From the NCBI GenBank assembly GCA_020091685.1, contig CM034606.1, positions 18,492,695-18,556,694 of the forward strand: a stretch of 64,000 nt of DNA, read 5' to 3'. This DNA is from Lutjanus erythropterus. Taxonomy: Eukaryota > Chordata > Actinopteri > Lutjaniformes > Lutjanidae. Positions 32,115 to 44,835 of the stretch are shown here, piece after piece (the first letter of the stretch is position 1; every line of letters begins with the position of its first letter). The notes under the pieces were generated by a model that was not told the origin of the DNA, did not search any database, and saw only the letters and a program-made list of their open reading frames with translations. A program made the translations under genes and the position numbers.

Positions 32115-33644
32115 TAGAAAACACAATATATATATAGAAGGGAATAATTACACCTTGTCACTGGTTTTCAGAGATCAAAAATGTTTCTTAGAATCACTCT
32201 CTGTTGGTTTATAGTATATCAGTTGCAGTACAGTATGTTCTCCGGAGGAAAAAAAAGAGTAGATTAATTTGGTTAATATTTCATAAAGCTTACAAAGGCA
32301 GAGGGCATTTGAGGCTTTTCAGATTATTTGTTCTCAGACAATATTACACACCACGGTTGAGCTGCTGTGCTGCAGAGTCTACAGCTCCAGAGCACAATGC
32401 CAAGACAAGGCACTTGCCGTTAAAAGTGTTTATCTGTGATAGCGCTGTTTGTGAAATGGGAGCCGTTCAGATGTACCGCTCCTTCTCCTTTTGCCGTGAT
32501 CCCGATTCAAAGGGTTGTATCGCTCTCCTGAGTGCTGATAACTGCTAACAGATTTGTATTAATATCCTCACCGGTGCTCTTTGACATCAGCTGATTCATT
32601 TTGAATCTCCGCTCAGCTACTCACGCACGCCTCGGCTAAACACAAAAGTACAATACTCCATTGCTCTTGACAGCTTGACAAACTGACAGTCCTGCTCTCA
32701 ATCGCTCCCTCTCCCTCCCTCCGTCTCTGATAGACCCGTACATTGTAACCAACAAGACTGTAATCAGCGGAAACCTAATCAAATCATTGCTCCAATAAGC
32801 AGCCCTGGCTGCCGGGCTTCCACGAAACACATCTCAGATCAAGAGGCAGCCTGCTCCTACTGTAACCAGCCGCTGCTTGAAATGTCAGGAGAAGTCGGAT
32901 TATTTTTTCGAAAATGTCACTGACAGCATAATAGCTCAGTAGAAGAGTGTCTCATGCTATGTTTGTGTCTCATGTCAGCAGGTGTGATATGCGACTCTGC
33001 TGTGTGTTTCTGAGTGTGCGGTAATAAAAAGCTACTGTACACAAATGTGAAAGTAAGCAGAATGCTGATTTTGTTGACTGGAAACTGGTGTGTGATTGGC
33101 AGAGTGTGTAAGCCATTAAAGTGTGTTTTAGATCCGCACATCTCCAAACCTCCTCATTATCGGCAGCAGGAAAGCTGCCTGGGCACCAGGACAACTAGTG
33201 TGTGTGTCTGTGCATGTGCTTGTGTGTGTTTGTGGCATTTGAGGCTCATTCCAAGATTTGGTTAACCGAGTTGGCTCTTCCCATCACGTTGCCACAGAGT
33301 GTGCAGTTGCTTCGGCCTCTGTTTCATTTAGTGGCACCCACGCTCTTGTCCTCTTGCCATGAAAACACAGACACACTCATGCTTTTTCTTCAATGTAACA
33401 CACATGTGCACGTGTGCACACACGCACACACACACACACAGCTGAATGAGAGAGTGACAAAGTTACACAGAGGGAGTGAGAAAGAGGAAAAAATGAGAAA
33501 GTACCAATTAAGCTCCTCAGACAATTCTGCCAACAGACATCAGGGGGTTGGAGGCGGAGAGTGTTTCTCTGTGTGCGTGTGTGTGTGTGAGTTGTGTGTT
33601 GTGTGTTTGTATTGGAGAAACAGGGGTAGGGGGGTGTTCGACTA
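32115..33644. other. Single-copy block with CA and GT tracts
   Basis: The stretch 32440-32840 is GC-balanced and repeat-free, and is a candidate conserved non-coding block. CA text lies at 33417-33440 and GT-rich text at 33200-33232 and 33570-33610. Frames on both strands between 32917 and 33759 overlap and follow these tracts. Confidence 0.45.
33417..33440 (+). repeat. (CA)n microsatellite, interrupted
   Basis: A CA run with one CG interruption, flanked on the left by GTGTGCA text. Confidence 0.9.
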
Positions 33645-34690
33645 GAGCAGCGGTCTCCAACTTTGTGTTGTGCAAAATCAGTTTCGTACTTTTCAAGTTT
33701 ATAAACAACTCATTACAGTGAGGTGTCAGTAACCTGCTGCGGAGGCTGGCAATTATCAAGAGCTTGTAGCTTTTTATATTTGTTTGTTTTTTGACAATTT
33801 AGTGAACACAAATTGGTGTAAAATTATGCTGCATATTTGTTCCTTCTATTCACTTTTGCCATTTTATAACTTGGTTTGCACCACTTTATGTATAAAACTG
33901 ATTATGTGGAGCTTTTGTACCAAGTTTTTCTAAGGTTAATTGTTGTTTACATTATGTATGCAAACACAGCTATATGCTAAAATATTAGCTTTGTGTTTAC
34001 ATGTAGATCATAGAGTCATACAACAGTTTTTTTTAGTTGTAGATTGAAAATTGGTCCAAAGTAGAGGGTGGAACAAACACAAAATTTACAGTTTAGTATG
34101 TAACTTGGTTTTAGGGTCAAAAAATGTAAACATTCAACAGTGACTCATTGTCAATAATTCTCACTGTAACAGTGAAAGCATTCTAATACTGACATACTGT
34201 CAACAAGAAAAAATAAATATGTGAAAAAGGTAACCATAATCATAATTAATTATGAATGAATTAATAGTTATTTCGCTGTTAACAAAACAATGAAATGATA
34301 GTTAAGTTAATTATGTTTGCTAATCATTAGTAATGCTATAATTCATGTTATATGTCATTAGTAATATAAAATAATTAGTTAACAAAATCATATTTTGTAT
34401 CATAACCGATAAGAGACAGTAGCATTCTCATTAAATTAGTAAACAAACAATTTATTGTTAGTTTGCAAATTTATAAGAAAAACATGCAATTCTCACATTT
34501 GGGAAGGTGGGAACTGGAGATTTTTTAGTGCTTTTGCTTAATAAATTATTTAATCGATTAATTGATAATAAAAGTTAATCAGTTTTCTAAGCTATGAACC
34601 ATTAAAGCACAAAAAATGCCTTTGTTTTGCTTTGAGACTTTCATGTCAGCAACCAGTAGCTAATCCTCAATCCAAACAATCTCAGAGACA
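33645..34690. other. AT-rich region with hAT-like scraps
   Basis: AGAGCAGCGGTCTCCAACTT at the left edge resembles the CAGCGGTCCCCAACC terminus of some hAT elements, but no matching right end is visible. The interior 33780-34620 is strongly AT-rich with short repeated words (AATTAATTATG, GTTAACAAAA). TTTAATCGATTAATTGATAA near 34550 resembles the interior end of the AGAGCTGCAAC family. No gene. Confidence 0.4.
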
Positions 34691-35032
34691 GAGAAACTCT
34701 TGCTGTACTGCCAAAAGAAGCCTCCTCCTCTCGTCTGCGTTCATGCTGTGAAACAAAAGGCTAGTTTGGCCAAATCAGGACTGACATCATTGGCAACAGC
34801 TGCAGGCGGCATGTACTGTGTGTGTCTACGCGTGAGTGTGTCTCTGTGTGTTTACGTCTGTGTGTGCGTGTGTTTGTGTCTGTCAAGATGAGGTGACCTG
34901 ATTGCTCAGCTGAGCAGTGAGGGAAGACCCAGCCTCGCGTTTTCAGAATAGCACCAATAAAAACCCTCAAGAGATGGACCACAATGCGCCCTGGCTGGCA
35001 GCCCCCTCCCCTCTCAGAGTCCATGTGTGTTT

Positions 35033-35053
35033 TGTGTGTGTGTGTGTGTGTGC
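35033..35053 (+). repeat. (GT)n microsatellite
   Basis: A GT run of about 21 bases ending in GCGCACC. Confidence 0.9.
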
Positions 35054-36632
35054 GCACCATGCTTCCCCACAATCACACTGGCACTCCTGACCATGCCAAA
35101 GCAGATTTGGAGATGAAAAATGATCCACCACTGGCCGTGCTCTGCTGTATCAGCTCCCAGCTATAGAGTGGTGGGTCAGGCCAAATCCTGTTTAAAGGGC
35201 CTTTATCCTTATTGCTGTAGAGATAGAGCTAGTTACAACCGGACCTCACCTCTCCTCTCCACAGCCACAGTTAGTCCAGGTCAATCTAATGCAGCGCTTT
35301 GATCCGACTCCATTAATAACTTCCATATACAGTATGTACTTTTATTCTTTTATTTGAGAGAGGAAACCAAAGGACTCTTTACAGCTTGATGTGGGAGTTT
35401 TTTACTCAACCAGAAAAAGGGGTTTGACAGTCTGTAAAACCTGCAATGAAACATGTCTCACTCTGCCTCAAGGAGCTGTTAACCCACTTAAATGAATTGA
35501 ATTTGTTTAGGTTTCAGTGGAGAGTTTTGCTGTTACATGACGGCCTTGATGATGTTTGAAGAGGCCTTTCCTTTCGAAGAAAACAGCTTTCAGAGGACCT
35601 GCAGAATCTGGATCCTTTTCAGCGGGAATCTGATCCAACTGACACCTCGCAAAGCCCCGCCCTTATTAGTTACTGTTGCTATGTCGGTCCAGCTTTTATC
35701 CTCACAAAGCACATGTGCAGTTTACAGTGATAATGGTGGAAGATTTAACATCAAAAATTGGCAGGAGTTTTTGAAACACTAAGCTGATTCCTTAGAGAAG
35801 TAAACAAAAGAAGCTTCTCATTTCAAGCTGTTGACCATTGGCTTAGTTGGCTAAAATGATGACTCTCACTAGCAAATGTCATAAGTGTGGCTGGCTAATG
35901 TGTGCTAATACTTGTGCTTAAACAGCTTGAGGCAGCTGTCTGTCTTTCCATTTGACAGATTTTAAAACAAGAACCTTGTAAAAGGGTCTGAAATATGTGA
36001 AGTTATTCAATGGCTGCATACAGGATGTAATATTAATGCTAAAAGACTGAAGCGAAAGCTAAATCCAAGCAAGTGGTTAGACGGTGAAATATGACCCAGT
36101 AAGCTAGGTAGCTGGACATGCTAACGTCTGCAGCTTACATTAGAGCAGATAAAGACAGTTTGATCCATTAAGTTTAAGTTTTCAATACTTGTTACGAATA
36201 ATTAATTTGAGCATTTGGTTTTACAGTGCAAAGCTTGAAAGGCCTGAGGTGCCTAGTTATGGGTTGCTAATCTGCGATTGGACAGTTGTTGTTCAGAGGA
36301 GGGGCTTAGCAAAGGGCGGCTTTATTCTGAAAAGATATTGAGGTGGATATTAGTGTTGGCCTTCGGAAAACAATATCAAGTGAACACTAGTTTGTTAGTG
36401 CCAGGAAAAGGTGGGTGGCCTCATCGTTCACCTCTCCCAGCATGAGCACATAAAGTGCCTTCTCAAACACACACACACAAACAGAAATGGCCCCCAACCC
36501 CCCCGGGGGCCTCACCTCGGTGGCCCTGTGGCGAACCGTGTGTTTGTGTGTGAGGCTTAATAACCTTACTAGAGCCATCCCACCCCTGCTGCTCCGTCTT
36601 ATTACTCCCTGTACCCTTTCTGTTTTGTCCAG

Positions 36633-36816
36633 ACGGAGGAAAAGAGATAGGATGGATTTCAAGCAGCACCTTGGGGGGCTGCAGGGCGGGAATGGCGAGG
36701 GTGAGGAGGGCTGCGTGGAGGAGAAAATTGAGGAGAGAATGGCGTGGAAGGTGGGGGCCAGCAGCAGCAGTATTGACGTAGTTCAGATAAGTGAAGGATT
36801 AGTGGATCCACAATGA
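36633..36816 (+). other. Candidate exon or start exon, Gly/Glu-rich
   Basis: A pyrimidine-rich tract ends TTCTGTTTTGTCCAG before 36633. The frame with one leading base is open from there to the TGA at 36814-36816, and it contains an ATG at 36652. The peptide from the ATG begins MDFKQHLGGLQGGNGEGEE, continues GCVEEKIEERMAWK and ends ISEGLVDPQ (54 residues). A weak donor-like AAG/GTGGGG falls at about 36750. The same frame is open upstream of the acceptor back to 36487, which weakens the exon argument. No domain recognised. Confidence 0.18.
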
Positions 36817-37235
36817 GCCTGGAGCTGCTGCCGCCTCTTTCACAACAGCCAGCGGTGAAGTGGTTCCTCTTAATGAACTGTGGAAAAAAGAAAGGAGATG
36901 CTTACCGTAACGTACATGTACACCCATTTATACCGCAGAGAGTTTCCCTCTGTTTGCTTCAGTCCATTCATGTAATGAATTAATGTGTCTTTGAGGGAAA
37001 CCTTCACCTAGTAATCTGTCCACCCCACATCCTCAGTCGTCCTTGTCCATTTCTGTAACAAGACTGATATTTAAAGATGTGTCTTGTTATATTGAGTATT
37101 TTTCCTGTTGTCAATAAATCCAACAGAAAGACAAAAAAACAATGAACCAATGATGAACATGGACACTGTTTTATATTTCCATCTTGTAAACACCCACAAA
37201 TACTCACTAGAGCACCAGATGTGTATTCACAAGAT

Positions 37236-39391
37236 CCTCTGATGCTCCCATTTCCTGAAATGGGAAGTTATTCTTCCGACTTAGGTGTGTTCATGAGCTT
37301 TTAAGTTGTAATGTGGAAATAACATGGATGCTACAAAGGGTAGAGCAGAGCAGGGTAGGGTTGTTGTCGGTGTTGATGTCCCAGTGCAGATTCATGTTGC
37401 TGTCCTGCTTTATATTACAGTTAGTTTGTCCCAGATTTGTTGTTGCACCAGTACAATCCCTAAAACCACTAAAATATTACTTTTCCTGACATATTATCAG
37501 GATTAATGCTAATAAATAACTTTATAACTAATCTAAATCACTCTGTGTGGTGGTCACAACCGAATACCATATTACCAATTACATGTGAGCAAACATATGT
37601 GAATGAATAAAAAGTTATCAACCAAACATTTACTTTCATCAACAATTGTCATGTTTATATGATTTCAACAGAGAACAACTCAGCAAGTCGTGGAACAAAT
37701 TTTCACCAAAATCTGAATTTTCCCAGTTGGGAACTATTTTTTCTGATTATTCCAGACTCCTGTTTGTCCGTTCCTGACAGTTTTTGGTTGTTCAATACAA
37801 AGATTCAGCTATGTGATCCCTTTTTTCCACTTCCATCACAGTTAATTTTGTGGTGTTTGTGGTAATTTTGAGATTTAGTTTGCAAAGTTTACAGCCTGAC
37901 ATGCTGTTGCTCCTGCAGATTCGATTGACAAAATGCAGTTTGACTCAGGGTTTTCTCAACTGATGACTCAACTCATCGATTTTTCCGGGGGCAGCGCTGC
38001 ATGTTTTGGTAACATTTGGTAAAAACTACAATGGCCAGATGTTTTACAAAGTGTCTTAGCCATTTTAAAAACTGAAATTATATTGTCTATTTACAACATA
38101 TTTTTAACGATTTGTGTCTTGGAATAACAGGTAGGACAGACAGGATGTGAATGTCAGAAAATATGGAGAAACATAACACCACATTGTTGTTTTTTGTCTT
38201 TTTATGTTTTTTTTGACAATTACAAAAATGCAGAATATTGCAAACTATGGTAACGTTTTCTAAAAATCACTTTTCATCCTTTAACAAAAACACACCAAAC
38301 TTTTCCGTGTGCCAGTGTTAACTCTTGTTTCTGAACAAAAATAAGATTCTGTCTAAACTTTAAAGTTACGATTTGTGTGTTTGTTCTTGTTATTTCTTCT
38401 CTATACTTTCTTTCCGACTCTGTTCTTCCATTGACAAAGACTCAACATGTCTGCTAGAGAAACATGAGCAGCGCATACTTGCTGTGTTTCTTTTCTTACT
38501 CTCTCCAGACACACACACACATTCGCCCACTGCTGCAGATACAATAGACGGAGTCATAGTAATATCTGCCGCTCATGTTGAGAAATGCTTGTTTAAAGTG
38601 AGAACTGCTTGTGTGTATGAGGATAATGATACACAAGAGTCACTTGAATGCGGGTTTTGTGCGTCATTGAAAGCGCCTTTATGTTCCTGTTGAATTTTTT
38701 GTGTCCAGTGTGTACTTTAGTGCGTGTCTGTGGTGATTGAACAGGTGTTTCTGATTGTGTGTCCCTATATCCATGTCTGTGTGTGTCTGTGTCTGAGTCC
38801 ACATGCATCAGTAAGAATCCAGAGGGCCAGGTCTGTCTGGTTTCACGTTAAAGTGGAAACCCGAAGGCTCAGATTACGGCCGGGGTCATCTCTTCTGCTG
38901 TGGAGGCCTCAGAGGTTAAAGTTTAGCTCTGTTGAGGCACAGTGAGAGAAGGAACCACACACACCACACACATATGCACAAGGGCTCTTTAGGTGCCTGA
39001 CATTACTTGTGGACTCTCTTTGCAGTGCTTTTCACATTTTATTACAACAACTATACACGTGGACTCTATTCACACTATTGTTGTTTGATACATTTGCTCT
39101 CTTGCACATTTCACACCTTCTATTTTATGGATGCATCCTGTGTATTTAACTGTTGTTTTATATATTTTTTTTAAAAACTTATTGCACTTTTTATACTACA
39201 GTTTGTACTTTCCTATATGCCCTGTTATCACACTGGTATTATTAGTATTTTTAGTCTTGTTTTGTTGTATTACATAGCTTTTTCCCCTTAATTACTATCC
39301 TTTTTTTTCCTATCCCTTTATATAATATATATAATAAACAGCCACCTTCCTATATACCTATCTACCTTATATTTAAAAAAAAAATCATATT
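37236..39391. other. Non-coding sequence with possible degenerate repeats
   Basis: CCCATTTCCTGAAATGGGAA near 37249 is an inverted-repeat word. TTCTTCCGACTTAGG there and AATTTTCCCAGTTGGGAACT near 37716 recall teleost repeats with TTCCGACTT ends, but the pairing is weak. The stretch 38985-39360 is T-rich with TGTATTTAACTGTTGTTTTA and TTATTGCACTTTTTATAC, like LINE tails; also weak. No gene. Confidence 0.35.
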
Positions 39392-39655
39392 AGAGCTGCA
39401 ACCACTGATTATTTTCATTATGCATTAGAATTAATCATCTGGTTAGTCTAATCATTTTGGCTATAAAGGGCTGTGAAGTCTTCAGATTCTCCATTGCAAC
39501 CAACAAAAAGTCCAAAACCAAAAGACATTTACTGGAATATCGTAGAATACAAAGAAAAGAATTTTTGCTTTGAAAGATGACTCAAACGATGGATTAATTA
39601 TACACACTGACTGATTAATTTTTTGTTCTTTGATTAATCGAGTATTTTCAGCTCT
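39392..39655. mobile_element. hAT-like AGAGCTGCAAC element, short copy
   Basis: The left end AGAGCTGCAACCACTGATTA and the right end ATTAATCGAGTATTTTCAGCTCT (its last twelve bases are the relevant terminus) give AGAGCTG/CAGCTCT inverted ends and internal ATTAATCG words near both ends. This pattern is one of the most frequent non-autonomous repeats I know in acanthomorph fishes. At 264 bp it is a deleted copy. No target duplication is obvious. Confidence 0.75.
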
Positions 39656-40878
39656 AAATAATAGCTTTCAGGCACTGCAGACACTCTGACCCATTAATTA
39701 TTCAAATGTTGGTTTTCATCAAACTTTTAGCGGCTTTGTTCCATTTTTTTCTCAATGAAATTTTGTGAGTCATATCAGCAATTCATAATTGAATCCTACA
39801 ACACAGTCATTTATTTTCGTCATTGAATTTCTGATCCAGAAGGTTATGAATGGAGGCGGTCTCCTTTGCCCTGAATACCTTATCATTTTTGAGAGAGGGC
39901 CATTATGCTAATTCACAACTATTGTGAGTATTTTTTTTTTCCATTTACAAGTGAATGTGATTCACTAGTATATTTGCGGCAAAATTACTTAAAACAGATG
40001 CTTTCTAATCCATGTCTGATGTTTTTAGACCAGTGCATCTTTTGATTTAAATGATTTAATGTGTAAATATCAGAAATTAACAAACAAATAATATGCGTGT
40101 GGAACTTTAAGAATTTGTGGAAACTCTTGACAATCTTACATGTTGGTGTGTCTGAAAAACAAACTAACAGTGACACTGAAGTTACGTAAGACACGTTGTC
40201 TGTCTTGTTTTCTTCCATTCGACCCCCCTCCTCCTCTCTCCCTCTCTACCTCTTTTATACAGGAACTGGCCAATTTCCTGAGCCTGTTTTTCCATTTTGC
40301 TTCCCTGTGCGTGTATCTTTTACATGCGTATGTTTCTGAGTTCCTCTGTGTGCACCTATTTGTCATCCTCTGTCTCTGACTGGCTCTCAGCTAACAGCTT
40401 AAAATGTCACAACAGTTTAATTTCAGTCGGAGCGATCTGGTTTGAGAAAGGCTGACTGTGCTCAGCGGAGTTTGAGTCAGGTCGCGACTTTTTCAGCTTG
40501 ACGCTTTCACGTCAAAGTAAGTGTTTTTGTTGATGTGCAACAATGCTGTCATGTCTCCAGGTCTGACAGAAGGATTAGTAACATATGAGGGGTTCATCTG
40601 CAAAAACAGATAAACACTGTTCATAAAATTAATAAACCAGCAGCACCAGTTTGATTGATATTCCCCTGAGTGCATAATAAAAGCAAAATTTTGAGAACAT
40701 AATTTTTGAGATATCTTATCAAAACAACACAACACCTGTTTGATTGATATTCCTTCCTTGAGTGCACTAAAAACATCATTTAGGAAAATAAATAAAAATG
40801 AAGATGAATGTTTTTGCAAATGACCCCCGTATTTTTTTGTCGTCATTGGGCTTATTGAAATAACCACTCATTCAACTT
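39656..40878. other. Single-copy non-coding sequence
   Basis: At 40225-40262 a CT-rich tract ends in TTTTATACAG and is followed by an open, hydrophobic frame (ELANFLSLFFHFASLC..) to a TGA at about 40379. A donor-like GTATGT follows after about 65 bases. It could be an exon but is equally explained by pyrimidine-rich text. The minus frame 40493-40867 (124 codons) is AT-rich and domain-free. Confidence 0.4.
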
Positions 40879-41062
40879 TTAAAGGCAACCTGTGAAGTTT
40901 TTGACAACTGGTAGCACTGTGGAGCAATGTTTTCATGCTTGTGCAGGCAGGGAAGAAGAAGACTGCAAGCAAATAAACAGAGGCCTCACTGCAAACAATG
41001 CAGGTTTCTTCTTCTTGAAAAACCTGGACCTCAAAGATACACTTTGTTAATATGCATTTTTT
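40879..41062 (+). mobile_element. TTAAAGGCAACCTGTG element (left-end fragment)
   Basis: TTTAAAGGCAACCTGTGAAG, followed by TTTTTGACAACTGGTAGCAC and later CTTGTGCAGGCAGGGAAGAA, follows the left end of a frequent fish repeat that I remember as TTAAAGGCACCCTGTGGAGT..TTTTTGACC. No matching right terminus is found within 400 bases. Right limit approximate. Confidence 0.5.
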
Positions 41063-41477
41063 GCCTTAATTTGAGTAAACTGAGGATCAAATGTCACCAT
41101 ATTTATTGAGTGGTTTGACAACTGTTTTTGCCCCCTCCATCCAGGATTTTATTGGCATGTATTGGCAGGACAACTTTTCACTAGTTGGTGCCACAGGGTC
41201 TTCCTGCACATCTGGAAATGTCCTGCTTTGCACCCAACTGTGTACCATCATCTTTAATGGATGTATTTTGTCCGTCTGTGTGTCAACTTGATTGCCTTTG
41301 CATTTTTCAGATCAAACTTCATCTCCAACTATCTGTCTTTAGCAAAACAAAACAGGTAGCATTTTAAAAAATTAATGGTGGTTACTTTTGCTAATGACCA
41401 AATATCAAAAACATGCACCTGTTTGAGAACAGGTGGTATTAATCAAATAACCAGCATTTTGCAATCAGTTAGTGCAT
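41063..41477. other. Single-copy non-coding sequence
   Basis: Nothing recognised. Two overlapping plus frames (41091-41367) have no domain. Confidence 0.5.
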
Positions 41478-41850
41478 TTGAAGGGATAGTTTTGATTTTG
41501 TGAGGTGGAGTTGTCTGAGGCACCTGTTGATAGTTACAGTAGATGTTTGGAGAAGCGGACAGTGGCACCAGCATGAAAGCTAGCAGCAACAAAATGCATT
41601 TTAGCCACTTAAAAAAGGTTCACCTAAAAATCCTGTATCAGTTTCAGTGTATTTAGAGTATCTTAATAACTTTACTTTGGCATCAGAGAGCCTTTTCTCT
41701 TGGGAAACTGCCATTATATAAACCAAATATCGCTCTCTCCAAAACAATCAAACACCATAGGCAAAATTACTAATTTAAACTCTATATTTTATTTTTATGC
41801 TGACCCTATCCATGCCGACCAGCATCATTTATCACTTATTGATATGGTTC
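41478..41850 (+). mobile_element. Foldback family A, degraded copy
   Basis: The left end TTGAAGGGATAGTTTTGATT has lost the TTAA. The left arm text is clear: CACCAGCATGAAAGCTAG, CAACAAAATGCATTTTAGCC, GTTCACCTAAAAATCC, GCATCAGAGAGCCTTTTC, CCAAAACAATCAAACACCAT. The right side contains only GCTGACCCTATCCATGCCGA and CAGCATCATTTATC, reminiscent of the right arm of the 23972 copy, and the right terminus is missing. It is probably an old dimer with a large deletion. Confidence 0.75.
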
Positions 41851-43884
41851 AACCCACTGAAAAGCAGTCATCATCAGTAAATTCAACTGAAGCCATTCTA
41901 CTAAAAGCAGTGTTATTTTTTTCCCTCATTAAACATAAACATGAGTGGGACTCATATTTGTCACTGTGCCCCTCCAATGGCCGCTCATCCAGCTGAGGCA
42001 GTGTATCTTTGATCAAAGCTGACCGGTGTTTCCCTCTGGCTTCAAACCAGGCCACACACCGCACACAGCCTCGCAAATGTTATTCCTATTCAGATTGCGG
42101 CAATTACTAGTCGACATAAAGTTCATTTAGTGGCTGCTGTCGGCGTGTTTGTTCACTTATTGTTGTGTGTGTGGCCCGCGCTGCCTCGGTTGAAGAGGGA
42201 GATCCTTATTGCCTCCGGCACAGTGGCTCATGGAAATCAATGTTTGATTTGCCGGCTACTTGATAAAGGATTTAATGCTGAAACATGCCCCCACCCTCTC
42301 CTGCCCCGCTCACAGTAAAGAAATTGCCTTATTGAGTCCATTTGTTCATTTTGCCTTCATTCAGGCCTGTGTTTGCAAAGTGCTGGTATTTGCCTCTGAT
42401 CACACGTGTGTGTGTGAATGTGCCGGCGTGTAATAAGACAGCTGCGATTACCTGACAGACCTCGTGTCCACTCGCTGCTGATTCGTGCGTTTGTGTATGT
42501 GTGTGCATGTCCAGAGTGGTGTATAACCCCTCACCCTCCCGATGCTCCCTGTTCTCGGTGTGTGTGTATCGACCAGCCTCTGGGATGGAGAAACGCCTGC
42601 CCAGCACACAAAATCAATGGCTGCTGTTTTCTCTCCTCCAACGGCCTCCTGTTATCTGCAATGAATACAAAGCACATATTGTACCACACGAGACACACAC
42701 TCATACACGACTCATCTTTACGTCCGCTCCCCTTTCACTGCTGCTGTGGCGGGGTCACATACGAAGTCACAGGAGATTGGGCTAAATTACAAGTCAGTTA
42801 CACTTAATTGGAAGAAATATGGCTCTTTGTGCGTGTGTTTTCTCAGTCGGAGCAATTCTTCTGTCATCTAACGAGACATGAGTGAGACCTACGCCGCTGC
42901 AGCTTTCACCGGACTGCAAAGTTTATTATTACTCCTGCTATATACACTGTGCCGTGCCAGCAAATCAAACAAGGCAGCCGAGAGCGTGAATGAAACATCA
43001 TCCGTCTTCCATTGTGTTGAGTAGCATTAGCAAAGTGGCCAACAAGTGTTTATTTAGCCAGTGGGCAGTTCATTTCATTTCAGGCACGCGGATAAGATCA
43101 AGCCTATTTTCACCATTATGCAAGTGTCCCTACTGTCCTAAACTCTTTCTTTTTCGCTGTCTGTCTCTCTGTCAGGGATTATAGGTAGTGGCGGTGGTGG
43201 TGGGAGGAGGAGGAGGGGAGGTGGCAGATTAGCGGCGGCCGTCCGGCGGGTCCGTCTGTCTGCCGTCAGAAAATAGAATTCATTTGTGTGATCCAGATGC
43301 TTATGCTCAGCTCCCTGCGTCTCTGTTTGTGTGTGTTGCTCAGTCAGAGGAGAGGATTGGCCGCTGGGCTGGGGGGAGGAGGGGGTGGGGTGTTTGGAGG
43401 AGGAGGTGGAGGTGGAGGTGGGGGCTAGCTCACATCCGCTAGGCAGCTTTTGTACTCGCATCAAAGAGGACGGCAGTGGCCTGATGATTACGAACCCCGT
43501 TTAGCCACTCTGACAGCGAACAGTATAAACAGAATATGTGTACTGACAGACTGTATGTACATGAGAACATGGCCACCCCTGCTGTGCAAGGAAGTGCTTT
43601 AGCCATTCATTTGTAAATATGAAAGAGGTGCCATCCATCGTCCAAAATCCACAAGTTGACTTAGTACAATACGGAAATAAAGTCAAAAGGCACCAACAAT
43701 AATAAAACTTTTTTCATCTAACACTTTCCAAAAAACAGAAAGACCAAGGTCAGTCAGTGATTAAAAAAAAAACAGTAATAACATTGAGCCTCAAATCTAA
43801 ACACCACAGGTAACCAGTGAAATGAGGTGAGAATAGGGATAATTTGTTCATACTTTTGAAGAGTGTTGAACAAGTTGAAGGCGA
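41851..43884. other. Single-copy block, GC-richer, candidate conserved sequence
   Basis: The stretches 42130-42320 and 42780-43130 are balanced and repeat-free. The G-rich stretches 43186-43225 and 43371-43427 (GGT/GGA units) give Pro/Ser-rich shadow frames. Frames between 42329 and 42807 lie on both strands over the same DNA and include ones interrupted by CA/GT text. Confidence 0.4.
43186..43427 (+). repeat. Two GGA/GGT-rich tracts
   Basis: Tracts at about 43186-43225 (GGCGGTGGTGGTGGGAGGAG) and 43371-43427 (GGAGGAGGTGGAGGTGGAGG) flank a GC-rich core with GGCGGCCGTCCGGCGGG. The G clusters could form quadruplexes. Confidence 0.8.
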
Positions 43885-44060
43885 TTGATTGATAATCGAT
43901 GGGTTGATAGTCAGAAAATCAACAGTCAACAGTTTTTTGAATTATTGATTATTGTTTAATTTCTAAAGAAAACCGCTTTAAATTCTATTTATTGTAGGCA
44001 AAGAGCTTAAGGTTTTGATGGCTGAGAGCCAATTTAGAGAGCCAGGCTATAATTTAAACT
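43885..44060. mobile_element. Fragment of the hAT-like AGAGCTGCAAC family
   Basis: ATTGATAATCGATGGGTTGA, AATTATTGATTATTGTTTAA and nearby text resemble the ATTAATCGATTAT-rich inner ends of the family. Terminal AGAGCTGCAAC is absent. Weak match. Confidence 0.35.
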
Positions 44061-44491
44061 CGAAAACGTGTCATAGCATTTGTGATTGGTTTCATAATGG
44101 TGTTTAACATTAAATTCAAAGTACAGAATTTGCCTATTTGCAGATAAGACAGTTCACTTAATCTGTTCCCCTGAGGTCTGATGAAGTAAGATCCATTTTT
44201 CCTGAAACCTAATTTTCTCCAGCGTTGTCTCTGTGGTGGCTTTTCCATCTCAATTCCGCAAACTACCAAGTCATCTACCAAAATACATAACTAACATAAA
44301 TGACCAAACGTAATTCCTGCAACACTAGCAATGCGTCACGTGTTGCCATGCAACCAGTAGCTTTCTACAAGTTGTTATTCCTAACCTGACAGACGCTGGT
44401 TTGAAGGGCACAGTTTGATGCAGTAGCCAAGTAGTGTTTTAAATGTAGACTACTGAAAGTGAAAGTCGTGAAATAAGTTTAGCTTCCCTTG

Positions 44492-44656
44492 TTAAAGCTG
44501 GGGTATGCAGTTTATTTTTGGCATCACCAGGCAAAAGTTCCATAATAACATTTAAGCAGAGAGAAAACTAGACTGCAGTACTTCTTCTTGACTCCGTATT
44601 AGGCTTCAGAAAATCTAGCCCAGGATTTTCTCCAGAATGGCTTACTGCACCTTTAA
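44492..44656. mobile_element. Short TTAA-ended TIR element (165 bp)
   Basis: The left end TTAAAGCTGGGGTATGCAGT and the reverse complement of the right end TTAAAGGTGCAGTAAGCCAT are imperfect inverted repeats with TTAA at each edge. The right part TCCAGAATGGCTTACTGCAC and CTAGCCCAGGATTTTCTCC match a common fish repeat starting TTAAAGGTGCAGTA. No coding frame. Confidence 0.65.
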
Positions 44657-44659
44657 ATA

Positions 44660-44745
44660 ACTCATGTTTAGTGTTTTGTATCAGTAATCATGAAATGCTT
44701 TTTGATTTTGGACTTATTCGGACAAAATAAGACTAATCATCAGCT
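44660..44745. mobile_element. hAT-like family scrap
   Basis: TTTTTGATTTTGGACTTATT followed by CGGACAAAATAAGAC resembles the interior TTGGACTGTTGG..GACAAAACAAGA block of the AGAGCTGCAAC family seen more fully at 45773-46021. Ends absent. Confidence 0.35.
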
Positions 44746-44835
44746 GCAGAACAGAAGACAGACAGAAGACAGGGGCTGTGTCAACAGGCTGAGGTGGGGT
44801 TACTACAGAGAGGAGTGGGGTCTTCTGTAGTGGTT

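Larger units (their letters stand above)
34691..37235. other. Single-copy sequence with GT tract and a candidate exon
   Basis: GT-rich text lies at 34815-34885 and 35033-35053. The stretch 35080-35300 is balanced and repeat-free. The splice-acceptor-bounded frame at 36633-36816 is listed separately. A C run followed by a G run (CCCCCCGGGGG) lies near 36496. No recognised repeat families. Confidence 0.45.

Noticed and set aside
43170..43200. Nine-base micro-exon GGATTATAG between CTGTCAG and GTAGTGG
   Set aside because: Splice-like dinucleotides this close occur often by chance in CT-rich followed by G-rich text.
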